From: Micropterix aruncella
Lineage: Eukaryota > Arthropoda > Insecta > Lepidoptera > Micropterigidae
Direction: 5' to 3'
DNA: 64,000 nt
Assembly (NCBI GenBank): GCA_944548615.1
Contig: OX155961.1
Coordinates: forward strand, 19,366,746-19,430,745
Shown: positions 11,932 through 23,840 of the stretch, in pieces
Layout: the number at the start of each line of letters is the position of its first letter
How positions within the stretch are numbered: the first letter of the stretch is position 1
Position numbers and translations under genes: made by a program
The notes under the pieces: generated by a model
The model's input: the letters and a program-made list of their open reading frames with translations, nothing else
Told to the model about the DNA's origin: nothing
The model's database searches: none

Positions 11932-12530
11932 ATGGAATGCGTTTGTGTATTGACTATAGACTAATTTGTTTAATTTATTATTTCTGAAAATATACAGCAT
12001 ATTTAACAATCTAGCTTGTTAAGCATACTTAACCAAAAATATATTAAAAATAATAAAAAACATGACTGCCGTCACAGAAAATGAACTATTAAATTTATAT
12101 TTTTTTATAAAATACTCGTGGTTTATGTATTTATCTAAATAGATACATATATAATTCCGGAATGTACTCAATCGGATCTTTTATTTGACACTAAACACAA
12201 TATATTTATGTAAATTTATTGACATTTGGATATTTAGACAACTACCTACTTAATATTTGGACAGTTAAGTTACTCTATGACACTCTGGATAATATAACGG
12301 TTCTTACAATACCACAAACTTTTAAATCGGTTATAGCGTTTAGAAGTTATAGGGAAATATATAAACGGAAAATATATGTACATTGATGAACCCTGGACAC
12401 ATTACAATCCTTTTTTACTAGGCAGTCGTGTAAAAGTGAAATGCATTTGTGTATTACTATTAGTTTTTTTTTACATTTTAATTATTTCGGAAAATATACA
12501 GCGCATTTAACAATCTAGCTTGTTATGAAT
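11932..12530. repeat. Direct repeat pair, about 95 bp, 500 bp apart
   Basis: The block at about 11932-12027 (ATGCGTTTGTGTATTGACTA ... CAATCTAGCTTGTTAAGCAT) recurs at about 12440-12535 (ATGCATTTGTGTATTACTAT ... CAATCTAGCTTGTTATGAAT) in the same orientation with roughly 80% identity. The sequence between them is AT-rich and carries no ORF. Confidence 0.65.
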
Positions 12531-12637
12531 ACTTTAAAATTAAAAAATAGTCCTTTCGTTGATAATCGTATCCTGCGATAGTTATAGTTTAAATACTAAT
12601 TAAAATATTTAAATTAAAAATCGAAAATTACAAATTT

Positions 12638-13220
12638 AAAATAAATATTGATTTTATAAATAGAAAGTTGCTGAGAAAGGCACAGATAGAACTGAAAGTG
12701 CTTAGGGAGAAGTAGGACGATAGTATATAGATATATAATAAAGATATATTAGACAATAAAAATAACACAGATATATTATACAGAGGATTTAAAATAAATA
12801 ATGAGTTTATAAACAGAAAGTCGCTGAGAAAGCCATACATAGAACTGGAAGTGCTTAGGGAGAAGATGGGCGATGGTATATAAATATATAGTACATATAT
12901 ATTAGACAATAAAAATAATACAGATATATCTATTATAGAGAGGATTTAAAATAAATAATGATTTATATACAGGAAGTCGCTGAATAGGAACTGGAAGTGC
13001 TTAGGGAGAAGTTGGACGATGGTATATAGATATATAGTACAGATATATTAGACAACAAAAATAATACAGATATATTAAACAGAGGATTTAAAATAAATAA
13101 TGAGTTTATAAGCAGAAAGTTGCTGAGAAAGGCATAGATAGAATTGGAAATGACTAGGAAAAAGGAATTGGACGATGGTTTATAGATATATTATACAGAT
13201 ACGTCATATAGCGAATATAT
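12638..13220 (+). repeat. Tandem array, four units of about 141-158 bp
   Basis: The start phrase AAAATAAATAATGAGTTTATA (or close variant) occurs at about 12638, 12791, 12949 and 13090. Each unit contains RKSLRK- and ELEVLREK-like coding text on the plus strand (for example FINRKSLRKPYIELEVLREK in unit 2) and a TAGATATATA/ACAGATATATTA AT-rich half. Stops and indels break the frame in every unit. It is either a local satellite or a decayed repeat-protein fragment; nothing identifies the source. Confidence 0.75.
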
Positions 13221-15009
13221 TGATATTGATATAGATATTTATATTGCTTTCCTACTCTTCTATTGCATAATAATTATATAAGTAAATGATGATGTGAATA
13301 CAAGGCTTAAATAAAATACATACTGACTATCAGGTATGCTTATCTATTGGGGATATTTCCGGTGTGCGATACTTAGAGCATAATCATAGGGTAGCTACTG
13401 GTAAAAGATAGATAAGTCAGATTTACGAATATATTTCTTGTAGATGCGTCAATTTTCCTCAAATTCACTGTACTGTACTGTGCTGTACTGACAAGCTCAC
13501 TATACAGTACTGGCAAGCTCATTAGGTTGAATTAATTTGTATAGTTCCTTGATGAACGTCGGCTTGCTCAGATTGAAATTGTCGATGACGGAGAAACGAC
13601 AATCGTGTATAAGGGATAATCGAATGACTCGGCAAACCCTTCACGCGACCAACCCCAGTAATTACTCGCGATCCTCTTCTCTACCGATCTGTCATTTGTA
13701 ATGTACTACGAAACTTCACCACCATTGACTACATGACACAAATTTCCTTACCTAAATCAACACACAGCTCTAACTCCCGTGAACTATACGACCCTGTTCC
13801 TCATACACAGAAGCCGTTGCGGCGTCCGTTGCCACTAACTCGCTAACTCCACCGGGCAGTTATTGAATTAAAAACTTGGACTTTTAACGTTTTGCGATAA
13901 CTCCCGAGGCACGATTAAGCGACGTGGCAAGCGAGCCAGTGGAAATGCGACGCCTCTATTCAGCGAGTTTGCAAACTGGGACGTGGGGACGTCGCGTCTT
14001 AATTAATCGAGGGAAATGCACGACGGAAATAGTACGATAACACACTTCGATACACTGTCAAAATAGTTGGCTATTTGCTATGCAACATTACAATTGATTG
14101 TGCTGAGAAACTATGCTTGGAGGAAACGACGTAGCCAAGAAGGAATAGAAATTAAACAACCTCCAACTAGGAGCGGAATGGAGTTCGAAGTCAACGTTAA
14201 TATTACAGAGTATCGATGCTGCGGGTGAACCTGCCATCTCAAGATGTTATAACGATCTGGCCGACCTGTCACTCTGACGCCCCGACACGACCTGTTCCTA
14301 ATGGTTCCATATAGCTTAGGTGGGTAAGGTCTTCTTTGTGTTATCTTGGTTGACCCAACACACAGTTTAGCCCCAATCCGATAGCCTCATCGTAGATAGA
14401 CTTTAACCTGGAAGGACCGCTGTGAATTATTCCTGCGAAAGGAATTAAAATTATCGGAATTAAAATGCGGAGTTAAAATTTTTCGAAAGTTTTATAAAAA
14501 TAAAATTTGCATCCACACATGCTTTCTATACGTTGGACGAGTTCTACAGCTGTGCTGAATCGTTTGTAGTCTAAATAGTATTTATATATAAAGTTTAGGG
14601 CATGAAATGCTATTTTACAATATATCAATATTGGTTTTTTTTAAGATACGCTTCAGGCATTTTAGTTGTTAAGTTGACTATTGAAACGGTATTATTTCCA
14701 AATTGTGTTGGAATTTAATTAGTGGATCATTTAACATTCCTTTTATATAATTTTTTTGTTTTGTTTTTTTATTATTTTTTTTTTTTTTTGATGCGATTAT
14801 TTTTATTTTATTTTGTTATGTCTTTTAATTTGACACTATTGCCACTATTTACATTTCTATTGTGGTTTTTCATTTTGAAATTTACCTAATATGTAATTTA
14901 TCTAATATGTATTTTTTCTTGACGATTTCGCCAGATTAGGTATCTTTGTTGTAGATATATAGACTTTTTTGAAAAATAAATGATGATTATGATTATGATT
15001 ATGATTATG
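13221..15009. other. Unassigned non-coding DNA
   Basis: Includes a CpG-richer block (about 13560-14040) with no ORF, and an ATTATG microsatellite at 14983-15012. A TACTGTACTG run lies near 13470. Confidence 0.5.
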
Positions 15010-15185
15010 ATTTGTTGTAACCTATGCTCGTAGACAATTGGGATCGGAGGTTGCGATCCGAAGGAACACCTTGGGAGGAACTGGACCGTTTGGGCACGGA
15101 GTAGCGTTCGCCAATCGACTGTGCAATCCGGCAAATGACCGGGGAAGTCTGAAGAGGTACGTTTCCTAAAAAGCGGGGGTAGTTA
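15010..15185 (+). repeat. Fragment of the ~650-bp repeat family X
   Basis: Shares the diagnostic phrases CGCCAATCGACTGTGC, AATGACCGGGGAAGTCTG and GTTTCCTAAAAAGCGGGGGT with the head half of the copies at 18.1, 37.8 and 44.6 kb. Only the head half is present. Confidence 0.65.
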
Positions 15186-15399
15186 TTAACCAGGCATTGT
15201 CATCAAGGAACGTTGTACTTTTTTCGAATTCATCCGGAAACTTTTATTGTGGCCCTTGTTTAAAATGTATAGCAGTCAAATGTGTGTTTTCTCTCGCTCG
15301 CTTGTAGTTATGGAGAGGATGTGGGGATGTGGATGTTTTGGTTTTAGAGAATGTACCCGAGTATTTAATATTAGTATGTAAAAGTTGGTTTTACCCATA

Positions 15400-15975
15400 T
15401 GTCATAACGCGCAACATAATGCGTTGCAGGAGTTCGCAGCTTTGCGCTGTTAGATGGTCTGTCAAAGCTCGCGTTTTTGGCCACCACGTCGAAGAACTTC
15501 CTCATTGGTGACATTCTGAGTCCAAGATATCGACATCAACCGTCTCGCCAACACCTCGAATGCTTCTATCTATACGTATCCTGAGATCTTTCTTAATAGT
15601 CCAGCCCTCACGTCCGCATAAAAGTATGGGCCAGATGTAGCACTGGAGAAGACGTATTCGAAGTGGGATTTTCAGGCTTCAATTGCAAAGGATTTCTTTA
15701 TTAAGGCGCTGCGTGCAATTTCGATGCTAATCTCCACTTCACTGTCCCAGTTTTGTGTAAGCCAAGTATTTATATTTATCAACTTGATCTAGTGTTTGGC
15801 CCGCCACAAATACCTATGCTAGGTTGGATATTGGGATTACTAGAAATGACCATAGAGTTAGTCTTGGTGACATTCATCCTGAGACCGGCTTTGACACTAC
15901 ACTCATTTACTGGTTCAACAACCCCTTGTAGCTCGGCTTTCGTAGATGACGTAAGTGTCATCAGCATACCTTAAG
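15400..15975 (-). pseudogene. RTE-like LINE reverse transcriptase fragment
   Basis: The minus strand reads a worn YADDT-like start (MLMTLTSS), then NECSVKAGLRMNVTKTNSMV and GGPNTRSS, followed after stops by EVEISIEIARSALIKKSFA, the YADVRAG region and IEAFEVLARRLMSISWTQNVTNEEVL. This is the palm-to-thumb part of an RT in the correct order. Internal stops and frameshifts show it is dead. It is not the same copy as the 6.9-kb fragment: they cover different parts and opposite strands. Confidence 0.8.
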
Positions 15976-16599
15976 GTACCTATCTGTAAAAAATAATAAT
16001 AACATAATAACAATCAACCAATTAGACAACGATTTTCTTATCGCAATTACATGGGACTCATGTAGTATTTTTCCTGGCGATTTCAGCAGTATCCCGTATT
16101 TTTATACTCTGGCTCCAATAAAAACGTAACAATATTTTAAAATGAATATTAACGGCCCGTCTCGCTTCTTCGCTCGTCGCGACCGCCATAATTCTCCCCC
16201 TTATAAAAGGGAAACAAAACGCGCTGAAGTTAACTTATTGTCGGTTATATTTCTTAAGGGCGGGACGCTTGATGGCTGAGCTTTATGCTTATTTTTTAAT
16301 TGGTCCCTCGAATACGGCCGTAACAGAAATTTATATCACTCTTAACCTTTAGAGCATTTACGATTATGGGAGTGCCGAATTGGGAAGTAACGTTATTTGG
16401 TATATTTTTCTTAACGGTGTATCCATAAAGAGGGCTGTTTTAATTTCAATGACTGGTAGATATATTCGGTATATTACTCCGTCCTCCAGAAATGATTATA
16501 TGAAATTAAAAGTTTATTGTCTATTATGGGATCAATTTTTCGTTTATATTTTTAGGTGTCACAATTGGAAAAATCGTGGTTGCATTGTAAGTAGTATTA
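15976..16599. other. Unassigned non-coding DNA
   Basis: A CpG-rich patch at about 16150-16320 with an AT-rich remainder. No supported gene. Confidence 0.45.
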
Positions 16600-17194
16600 G
16601 GGCGACTTGCACCAAGGTCGGTTAGGATAGATAATTTAAAGAGTCTAACCACAGTTAAATACTCGAAACTGCTTACATCATGCTCTGTTAAGTTAACGGC
16701 AGTTAGATTCCCTAACCGAGCCCTGGTGCCCGGTTAGCGCCACTAACCTGCAGTTAGCGAGCTGTCAATCGCTAACTGTCAATTTGCGAGGTTAGATTTG
16801 ATGGCGTCGCCTGCGCCGCCGTTTTTTCGCTTTTTTAGGTAATCGCACTCGTAAAACGTTTTTCTACATGTCTGATGTTAATCAGGAAAAACGCGAAGGC
16901 GATACATGATCAAAAGCGTGTGGCAGTTTGACAGCTGATGAGCTCAGAACCTCCCGTCCGCAGTTTTGAACTATGCTGTGATTGGCTGAGGCGAGCAATC
17001 TCGATTTCAGTTGTGTCTGTGGTTATGTTCTAACACTCAAAAATGTTTTTTGAGGTCTCCGAACGGCGCTCGTTAACCGGGACGTCCAAATAGTTGGTGC
17101 AAGCCGTCATAATTTAACCCGCTGTTAAATTGTTTATCGTGGTTAGCTAACCACGGTTAGCAGAAGTTAACAGACAGTTTGGTGCAAGTCACCC
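16600..17194. mobile_element. PIF/Harbinger-like non-autonomous element
   Basis: The ends are GGGCGACTTGCACCAA and the complement of TTGGTGCAAGTCACCC, a 16-bp TIR with one mismatch, flanked on both sides by TTA (16597-16599 and 17195-17197), the classic 3-bp Harbinger target. Partial internal copies of the end sequence (CCCTGGTGCCCGGTTAGCG near 16722 and GTTGGTGCAAGCC near 17093) and GTTAGC-rich subterminal repeats are present. No transposase is encoded. Confidence 0.85.
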
Positions 17195-17197
17195 TTA

Positions 17198-18120
17198 GTA
17201 GTTTGAAGGAGTTAAGAAGATTTTTGTAGTCGTTTACAATAAAAAGGACACATGTCAAAATCTCACAATTCGTATGTATTTTTCTCAAAAATAAATAGAC
17301 ACAAGTCAAAAGAAACTTATTAAAAACATCTTGTCAAAAACACTTTTTATAAACAACGTGTTTTCTCTAAGTCTATTAAAATAAAGCAGATTTTTTAATA
17401 GTGCATGAGTGCACGTGGCAATTTTTTGAAATGCAATTTAAAAAACGTTTATTTAAAGCCATTCAACCATTTCTATACCAAAAATTTGAGTTTAAAATGC
17501 ACATTTTTTGTGATGAAATTATAGACATAATCGTATATATTAGTTTGGGAATTCACTTTAGCTGAATATTTGTGTAATTGCATAATATTGTATTTTAGTT
17601 TTCCGGCAAACCAACGGCTGGGGCAAGTATTGTGAAAGCGCTTTTTTTAGATGACGACGGAAATATCCATTTTACCATTGCGGCGTCAATTTAAAAAATC
17701 TGCTTAAAACACTAAATTACAATCTGAAACTGAAATAAGTTAAAGACTATGTAGCAAAACTGACAGACGGTGCAAAAGTTACAGACTATGTTACAGACGG
17801 TGCAAATTCATGTCTTAACCAGGTTTTCAGGACAAACCACTATTTAAGAACTACTTTTGATACCACTTTTAATGCAATTAAAATAAAATGGACAATACAA
17901 ATAATTGAAACCAAAACAGTCAAAATCTAAATAATCAACATCAAATAATCACGATAAAAACGCAAGGAACTAAAAAGCAATAATAAAAATAAAATTAACA
18001 AGTAAGTAAGTTTAATTTTAATCCTTTTAATCTTAGCTTATGAAACTAATACATTAGAAAAAATATTTTTCATAAAATTACATTTAATATTGCATTTTAT
18101 ATATCTTTTATGTTTGGTGT
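17198..18120. other. AT-rich non-coding DNA
   Basis: No ORF over 60 codons with a motif; no repeat end recognised. Confidence 0.5.
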
Positions 18121-18124
18121 CTTC

Positions 18125-18720
18125 CTTGGAGCTGGGGCTGCCTAATTAGGAGCGACGCTGAATGTCAGTCAGAAGGCCGGAGAAATCTAGCCACAACAGG
18201 TAGCCAGGGTCGAGACGACCCTGGGTGCTTCTCAGAGACTCGCGTAAGGTGTTGGACTCTGACGGGCCGTAAAGGAGCTAGTTGGTGGATTGTTTCGTCC
18301 CCAATTTTTCTACGATCACCTCACGGGAGACAGAGCGATTACTATCGTTGAAACTTTCTGGGGTGACGGGTTATGATCTAATGGGCCCTGTTGCAGTTTG
18401 GCCACGAAGACCCATTCGTTCAGGGACGGTCATACTCACGGGTCAACACCCATCCGGCGGCCTCCACGCAGAAGGGAGAGCCAAGGTAGAATGCTGGCCT
18501 GCGGGTTAGTTTCCCCTAGGAATCAACCTTCAGGCGCTCCTGGACAGTTTGCGCAACGTGCGGCGTCAGCCAATCGATTGTTCACTTCAACTAACAGCCG
18601 GGGAAGTCTGAGAACAGTAATGTTTCCTATAGAGCGGAGATGGTTGTTAACCATTCAACCACCCGAACCCGGGTGAATAAGCCGGTCAAAGGATGCCGTG
18701 GTCCGCGATAGATGTGTATG
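18125..18720 (+). repeat. Repeat family X, copy 1 (tail half precedes head half)
   Basis: The head half (CTAATGGGCCC ... CACGGGTCAACACC ... AGCCAATCGATTG ... CGCGATAGAT) lies at about 18380-18712. The tail half (GTAAGGTGTTGGACTCTGACGGG ... GGTGACGGGTTA) lies upstream at about 18240-18375. In the copy at 37825-38480 the tail follows the head. Nothing reads as a known protein, and ORFs in the unit are not conserved between copies. Confidence 0.7.
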
Positions 18721-19333
18721 TAAATGTAAAATGTAAAAAGAGAAAAAATGTATTTATGAAACGAATTAATAAATGACTCCTTTGGGGGATTGGATGGGGA
18801 TAGAAGCCTCTGATCATTGGATATACAATTAAGCTCGGGCAGAAAAGACGACTATAGTCGTTATAACTGCTCGGGTGGTGGATGGATTGGTTTCTGTCTC
18901 CATCCACCTCGTTGGAGTATGAAAATGTCAAAATGTTTAATTAAATAAATAAATAAATAAATAGAAACCCTAAAGGCTCCCTAATTGCAATTCACAAAAC
19001 ATTTGTATAGCGGATAAAATGCTAAAGAAAACAATAAAAGAGAGGGTGGAAGTTACAAAGGCGGATGTATTTACACACAAATCAACGTCGTGAAGATGCC
19101 GCGACCCGCGCACTTTGTGTGAGTTATTGCCGTCCGCGCCGCGACTTTCAATTGAAATTTATAACGCCGTATATAAATTCATAACCCGGAGGTAACATCT
19201 CATAGCCAACTTTAATGTAAATAGGCGAAGGGGAGCGTGTAAATCCTCCTTTTCAACATGTATACACACCTTTAGTTATATTCCCAGATCCTACTTCCTA
19301 TTTGTAATTAAAGGGTTTGTTATATTATTGATT
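18721..19333. other. Unassigned non-coding DNA
   Basis: An AAAT tetranucleotide run lies at about 18939-18962 and a short CpG-rich patch at about 19090-19160. Confidence 0.45.
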
Positions 19334-19341
19334 ATATAGGG

Positions 19342-20648
19342 CAGGGGTCTCCAAACATTCCAGACTTAGGGCCATACTGATTACTCCAGTAAGTTCCAAG
19401 GGCCAAAACCTTCTTTTTTTTAAATCTGTCTCCTAGCAATGCAGTCAGCAGTTCAGAAACAACCCCTTTTCCCTTTCCGTTGACTAAAACAAACTGAGAG
19501 TAAGGACTGAAAATAAAAAAATAGTAAAATTGGTCCACAATTATAAACTACTAGCTGACCCGTGCCCATTTCGTTGGGCGGTAAAACTTTTTACCTGTGA
19601 TGAAATTATGAGTGTGGTTCGGTTAGTACTGAGTGCTATGATTTATTTCCTGACTGCCAAAAGGAGGTTTATATTTTTACTGCATATTTATGTATGTATT
19701 TGCATGCCAATTTGACTATAATACCGTTATTTGTGTGTGTCTTCTTGTGAGTGTCTTATTTGTGAGCGTATTATCTCTTTAACTATTTATGCAGTAAAAG
19801 GGAAATTATATGCAGTAAAAGGGAAAACTCTTTTGTTTTAAACATTTGAGACGATAAATTTACTTATTTTGATAAGAATTCATAATTGTTGATAATATGA
19901 CCAATAAACATGACCTAACGATTTAAATTATTTTTTAATATAAAATACTATTTTTGTGACTTAAATATAAAAGTAAGACACATGATGTCGCTGACTTTTT
20001 TGTAGGCATTATCAAGCTCTACAACTTTTCTCTAGAACTTATTCATATATCTCTCATCGTTAAGGCAGCGGTAGTTAGAAACGTTTTCGTTCGACCGCTT
20101 ATTCTCCGACTTACTTTGCAAATCCGACTACCACGAAAAAGTCTCTTCATTTTTCAGACTAATATATAGCCTATAACACTCACAAATAACGTGGCTTTCT
20201 ATTGGTAAAAGAATTTTCAAAATCGGTTCAGTAGATCCAGTGATTACTTCCTACAACGTCACAAACTTTACCTCTTTATAATATTAGTATAGATTGTCAG
20301 TAAAAAATCACAATTACATAAATCTCATTAGTATTTTATATGTTATAATGTTTATATTATGTTTATAAGATTTATGTGTTATATGTTTATGTATCATTAT
20401 AAAGTTAGTGGGATTCATTTCAATTATTTCTTAGTAATTACGCTCAAGTTGAATTTTCTGCGTATTATAACTGTCGTTAAGCTTTACCTAGCAAGTGAAT
20501 AAAACCGAGTTATTATCATTATGTGTCCTTTTATCCAACTTATCCAACGCGGGCCAGATTGATAACACTGGTCATTAGCTGTCGCGGGCCGGATTGATGG
20601 CACTGTCGGGTCGGATTTGGCCCGCGGGCCGTAGTTTGGAGACCCCTG
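19342..20648. mobile_element. Non-autonomous hAT transposon
   Basis: The ends are CAGGGGTCTCCAAAC and the complement, GTTTGGAGACCCCTG, a perfect 15-bp TIR, with GGCC-rich subterminal sequence on both sides. A perfect 8-bp target duplication ATATAGGG sits at 19334-19341 and 20649-20656. Both the TIR type and the 8-bp duplication are hAT hallmarks. The interior is occupied by a Helitron (19551-20293), so the original hAT was only about 560 bp. Confidence 0.92.
19551..20293 (-). mobile_element. Non-autonomous Helitron nested in the hAT element
   Basis: Read on the minus strand it begins TCTATACTAATATTATAAAG and ends CACGGGTCAGCTAG, with a CCCAACGAAATGGGC stem-loop just before the end. It is inserted between A and T without target duplication (…AACTA / TTGTCAG). 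All four are Helitron rules: 5' TC, 3' CTAG, near-terminal hairpin, A^T target. It is homologous over its length to the Helitron at 55615-56396. Confidence 0.88.
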
Positions 20649-20938
20649 ATATAGGGTATAAGATTGCTCAACGTCATACTTGAATTTGGCAACCAGGATT
20701 TTACTATTAAAAGCAATGGGTAGATGGCTCCTTATTTTTGAAAAATTGATTAATCTTTAATTATTATTTTCAATATGGCTAGTTTTGCAGCATAACAGTA
20801 TGGCGGTGCACTGTAGATGGCGCTCTAATCGCCTGTAAGGTATAAAATATTTTATAATAACAAACGTCAACCATAGTTTATTATTTTAATATTATTTGCA
20901 TAAAGGCGACAATTTTTAATTTGGTGTGCAGGTTTTAA

Positions 20939-22011
<1,073 letters not shown>

Positions 22012-22089
22012 TCTGTAATAATTACGCAATTTAATAATCAGATAAACTAACAGATAGCATTCTATCTCTCCGTATTATTTCTGAGATCA

Positions 22090-23130
22090 TTGATTATTTT
22101 TTTTAATTTTATTATTTTTAAGGAAACATACAGCTGTTAAAATAAATTTGTTACAGAATTATTAAGTTAAAAAAAATAAAGCTAATTACATGTTTCCACT
22201 TAAACATTCATAATTTAAACACAACAATATATTTTTTTTGCAGAATTAACTAACACTCATAGGGACAGGTGGGAACTGGGAAGAAAGGAGTCATAATAAG
22301 TAAATAAAATTTTATGTAAATACAGGTTCCATAATATAGACATACATATTATTTAAAGATATTCTTGAATAAATATTATTTATAATATATTATATATTGC
22401 GATTACAATGATAAATCAATACCATCATTAATAATTGCTTTCTTAAGAGCGAATGATGACGTATTGAATACGTCAATATCGCCGAGCTGCGTATTACAAA
22501 TTTTACATACCCTATACATGAAACAGTTTTGTGCATAATTACATAGTACTAACCTGCGGAAGGTGGAATAACTCCGTTTGGCGAGTGAGTCGCGATGGTA
22601 CACGGAAAGATATCATTCCAAGAAGATCAGAACAATCAATATAACCTGCTAATATTTTATGGAAAAACACCACGTCTGCGCATTTTCTTCTTGATTGTAA
22701 GGATTGAAGCCCATGAAAAGCAGCTGCTTCGTTGTGATTGGGAAAGGACAAGAAGGAGCGATAATTCAAATGTTTCAGGAACACATTTTGAATACGTTCT
22801 CTTTATGTGAACATTATAACAAGGAGACCATATTTGAGAAGCATATTCGAGGTGACTGCGGACGAAAGCGTAGTACAAGAGTAATAGAGAATTTTTTACT
22901 GCGAAATGTTTTGAAGTTCGAAGTACGAATCCTAACATACTATATGCTTTTTTCGTGATGTTATCTATGTGGGAGTTATATAATAACTTACTATTTAAAA
23001 GAACACCTAGATCCCGGATTGCATTTTTCTTGGTTATCGAGAAACCATTGACAGTATAAATAAATTATCCAGGGTTATCCAATAAGGGAGGGTCGATGTT
23101 GACATTCTGGGCAATAAAACAAGCTGAATG
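22090..23130 (-). pseudogene. Jockey-like LINE fragment nested in copy B
   Basis: The minus strand carries the RT C-terminal motifs GVLFNSKLLYNSHIDNITKK (about 22940-23010), MLGFVLRTSKHF, and YYAFVRSHLEYASQIWSPCY (about 22830-22885), the typical YLGV.FD..L-to-LEYASQ.W.P order of Jockey-superfamily RTs. After that the frame breaks and the last recognisable text is worn (CKICNTQLGDIDVF). The 3' end lies toward 22090. The CTGAGATCATTGA at the left edge and CTGTGATGTAATCA at the right edge of the inserted block look like a diverged target duplication. Confidence 0.75.
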
Positions 23131-23204
23131 TGAGGTAATTATTTTTTTAATTTGAAAGGCCCGTGTAGGTATGTGATTATGTATGGAATATGACATTGTT
23201 CAAA

Positions 23205-23521
23205 TGTTAGCCGCGGCTTTGCAAGGTGGCACGGATCCTAGAAGTCTGACTTTTAATGACTCTGCCGCCTAGATCTGGCTCAATTTTAGCAATGGCCTTG
23301 GCTATGTTAACTTAGAGGGCATCGTTCAATTGCGGCTTATTGGCTGGCATAGACATAGACCTGCGACTTCATAAATCCCCACAAGAATAAGTTTTGCGGG
23401 GTCAAACCGCACGATCTTGGTGGCCAATTCACCTCTTCTACGCGAAAGATAACCATGTTTTAACGTACACTCATTTCGACAATAAAGTTTTAACGTGTTG
23501 TTCAATTGTGTAACTTGCCAT
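23205..23521 (-). pseudogene. Tc1/mariner-superfamily transposase remnant with an internal deletion
   Basis: A minus-strand ATG at 23519-23521 starts MASYTIEQHVKTLLSK, an N-terminus typical of a mariner-type transposase, then a stop. About 100 bp later the C-terminal motif NWPPRSCGLTPQNLFLWGFM appears (the family consensus has D-L-T-P-L-D before FFLW), ending SQVYVYASQ-stop. The whole catalytic core between them is missing. In the tail the last conserved acidic residue reads as N. Non-functional. Confidence 0.65.
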
Positions 23522-23840
23522 GGTGTTTTGACATCAGTGACTGAATAATAAACAATTGATTTGACGAACACCGCCAAAACAACATGCCCCCCACGGATGC
23601 TCAACATCGACCCGCCCTCATTACGTAACACTATAAATATTAAAATAAACCAATATAATCAATGCTGTGATGTAATCACCCTATACAAAAATGCGATAGA
23701 TGACACTAATAATTACAAGTTAATATTGTTAGCATTGGTTAAATTTTTAGATTTTTATAAGCAGTCAGTCCTTTATAAAAAAACATTATTTTAAAATGCT
23801 ATATTCGATAGCCATATAAATTACCATTTGTTTGTACATA

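Noticed and set aside
12628..12909. Minus-strand hydrophobic ORF (SPIFSLSTSSS...)
   Set aside because: It lies on the antisense of the tandem array and simply reflects its repeat unit.
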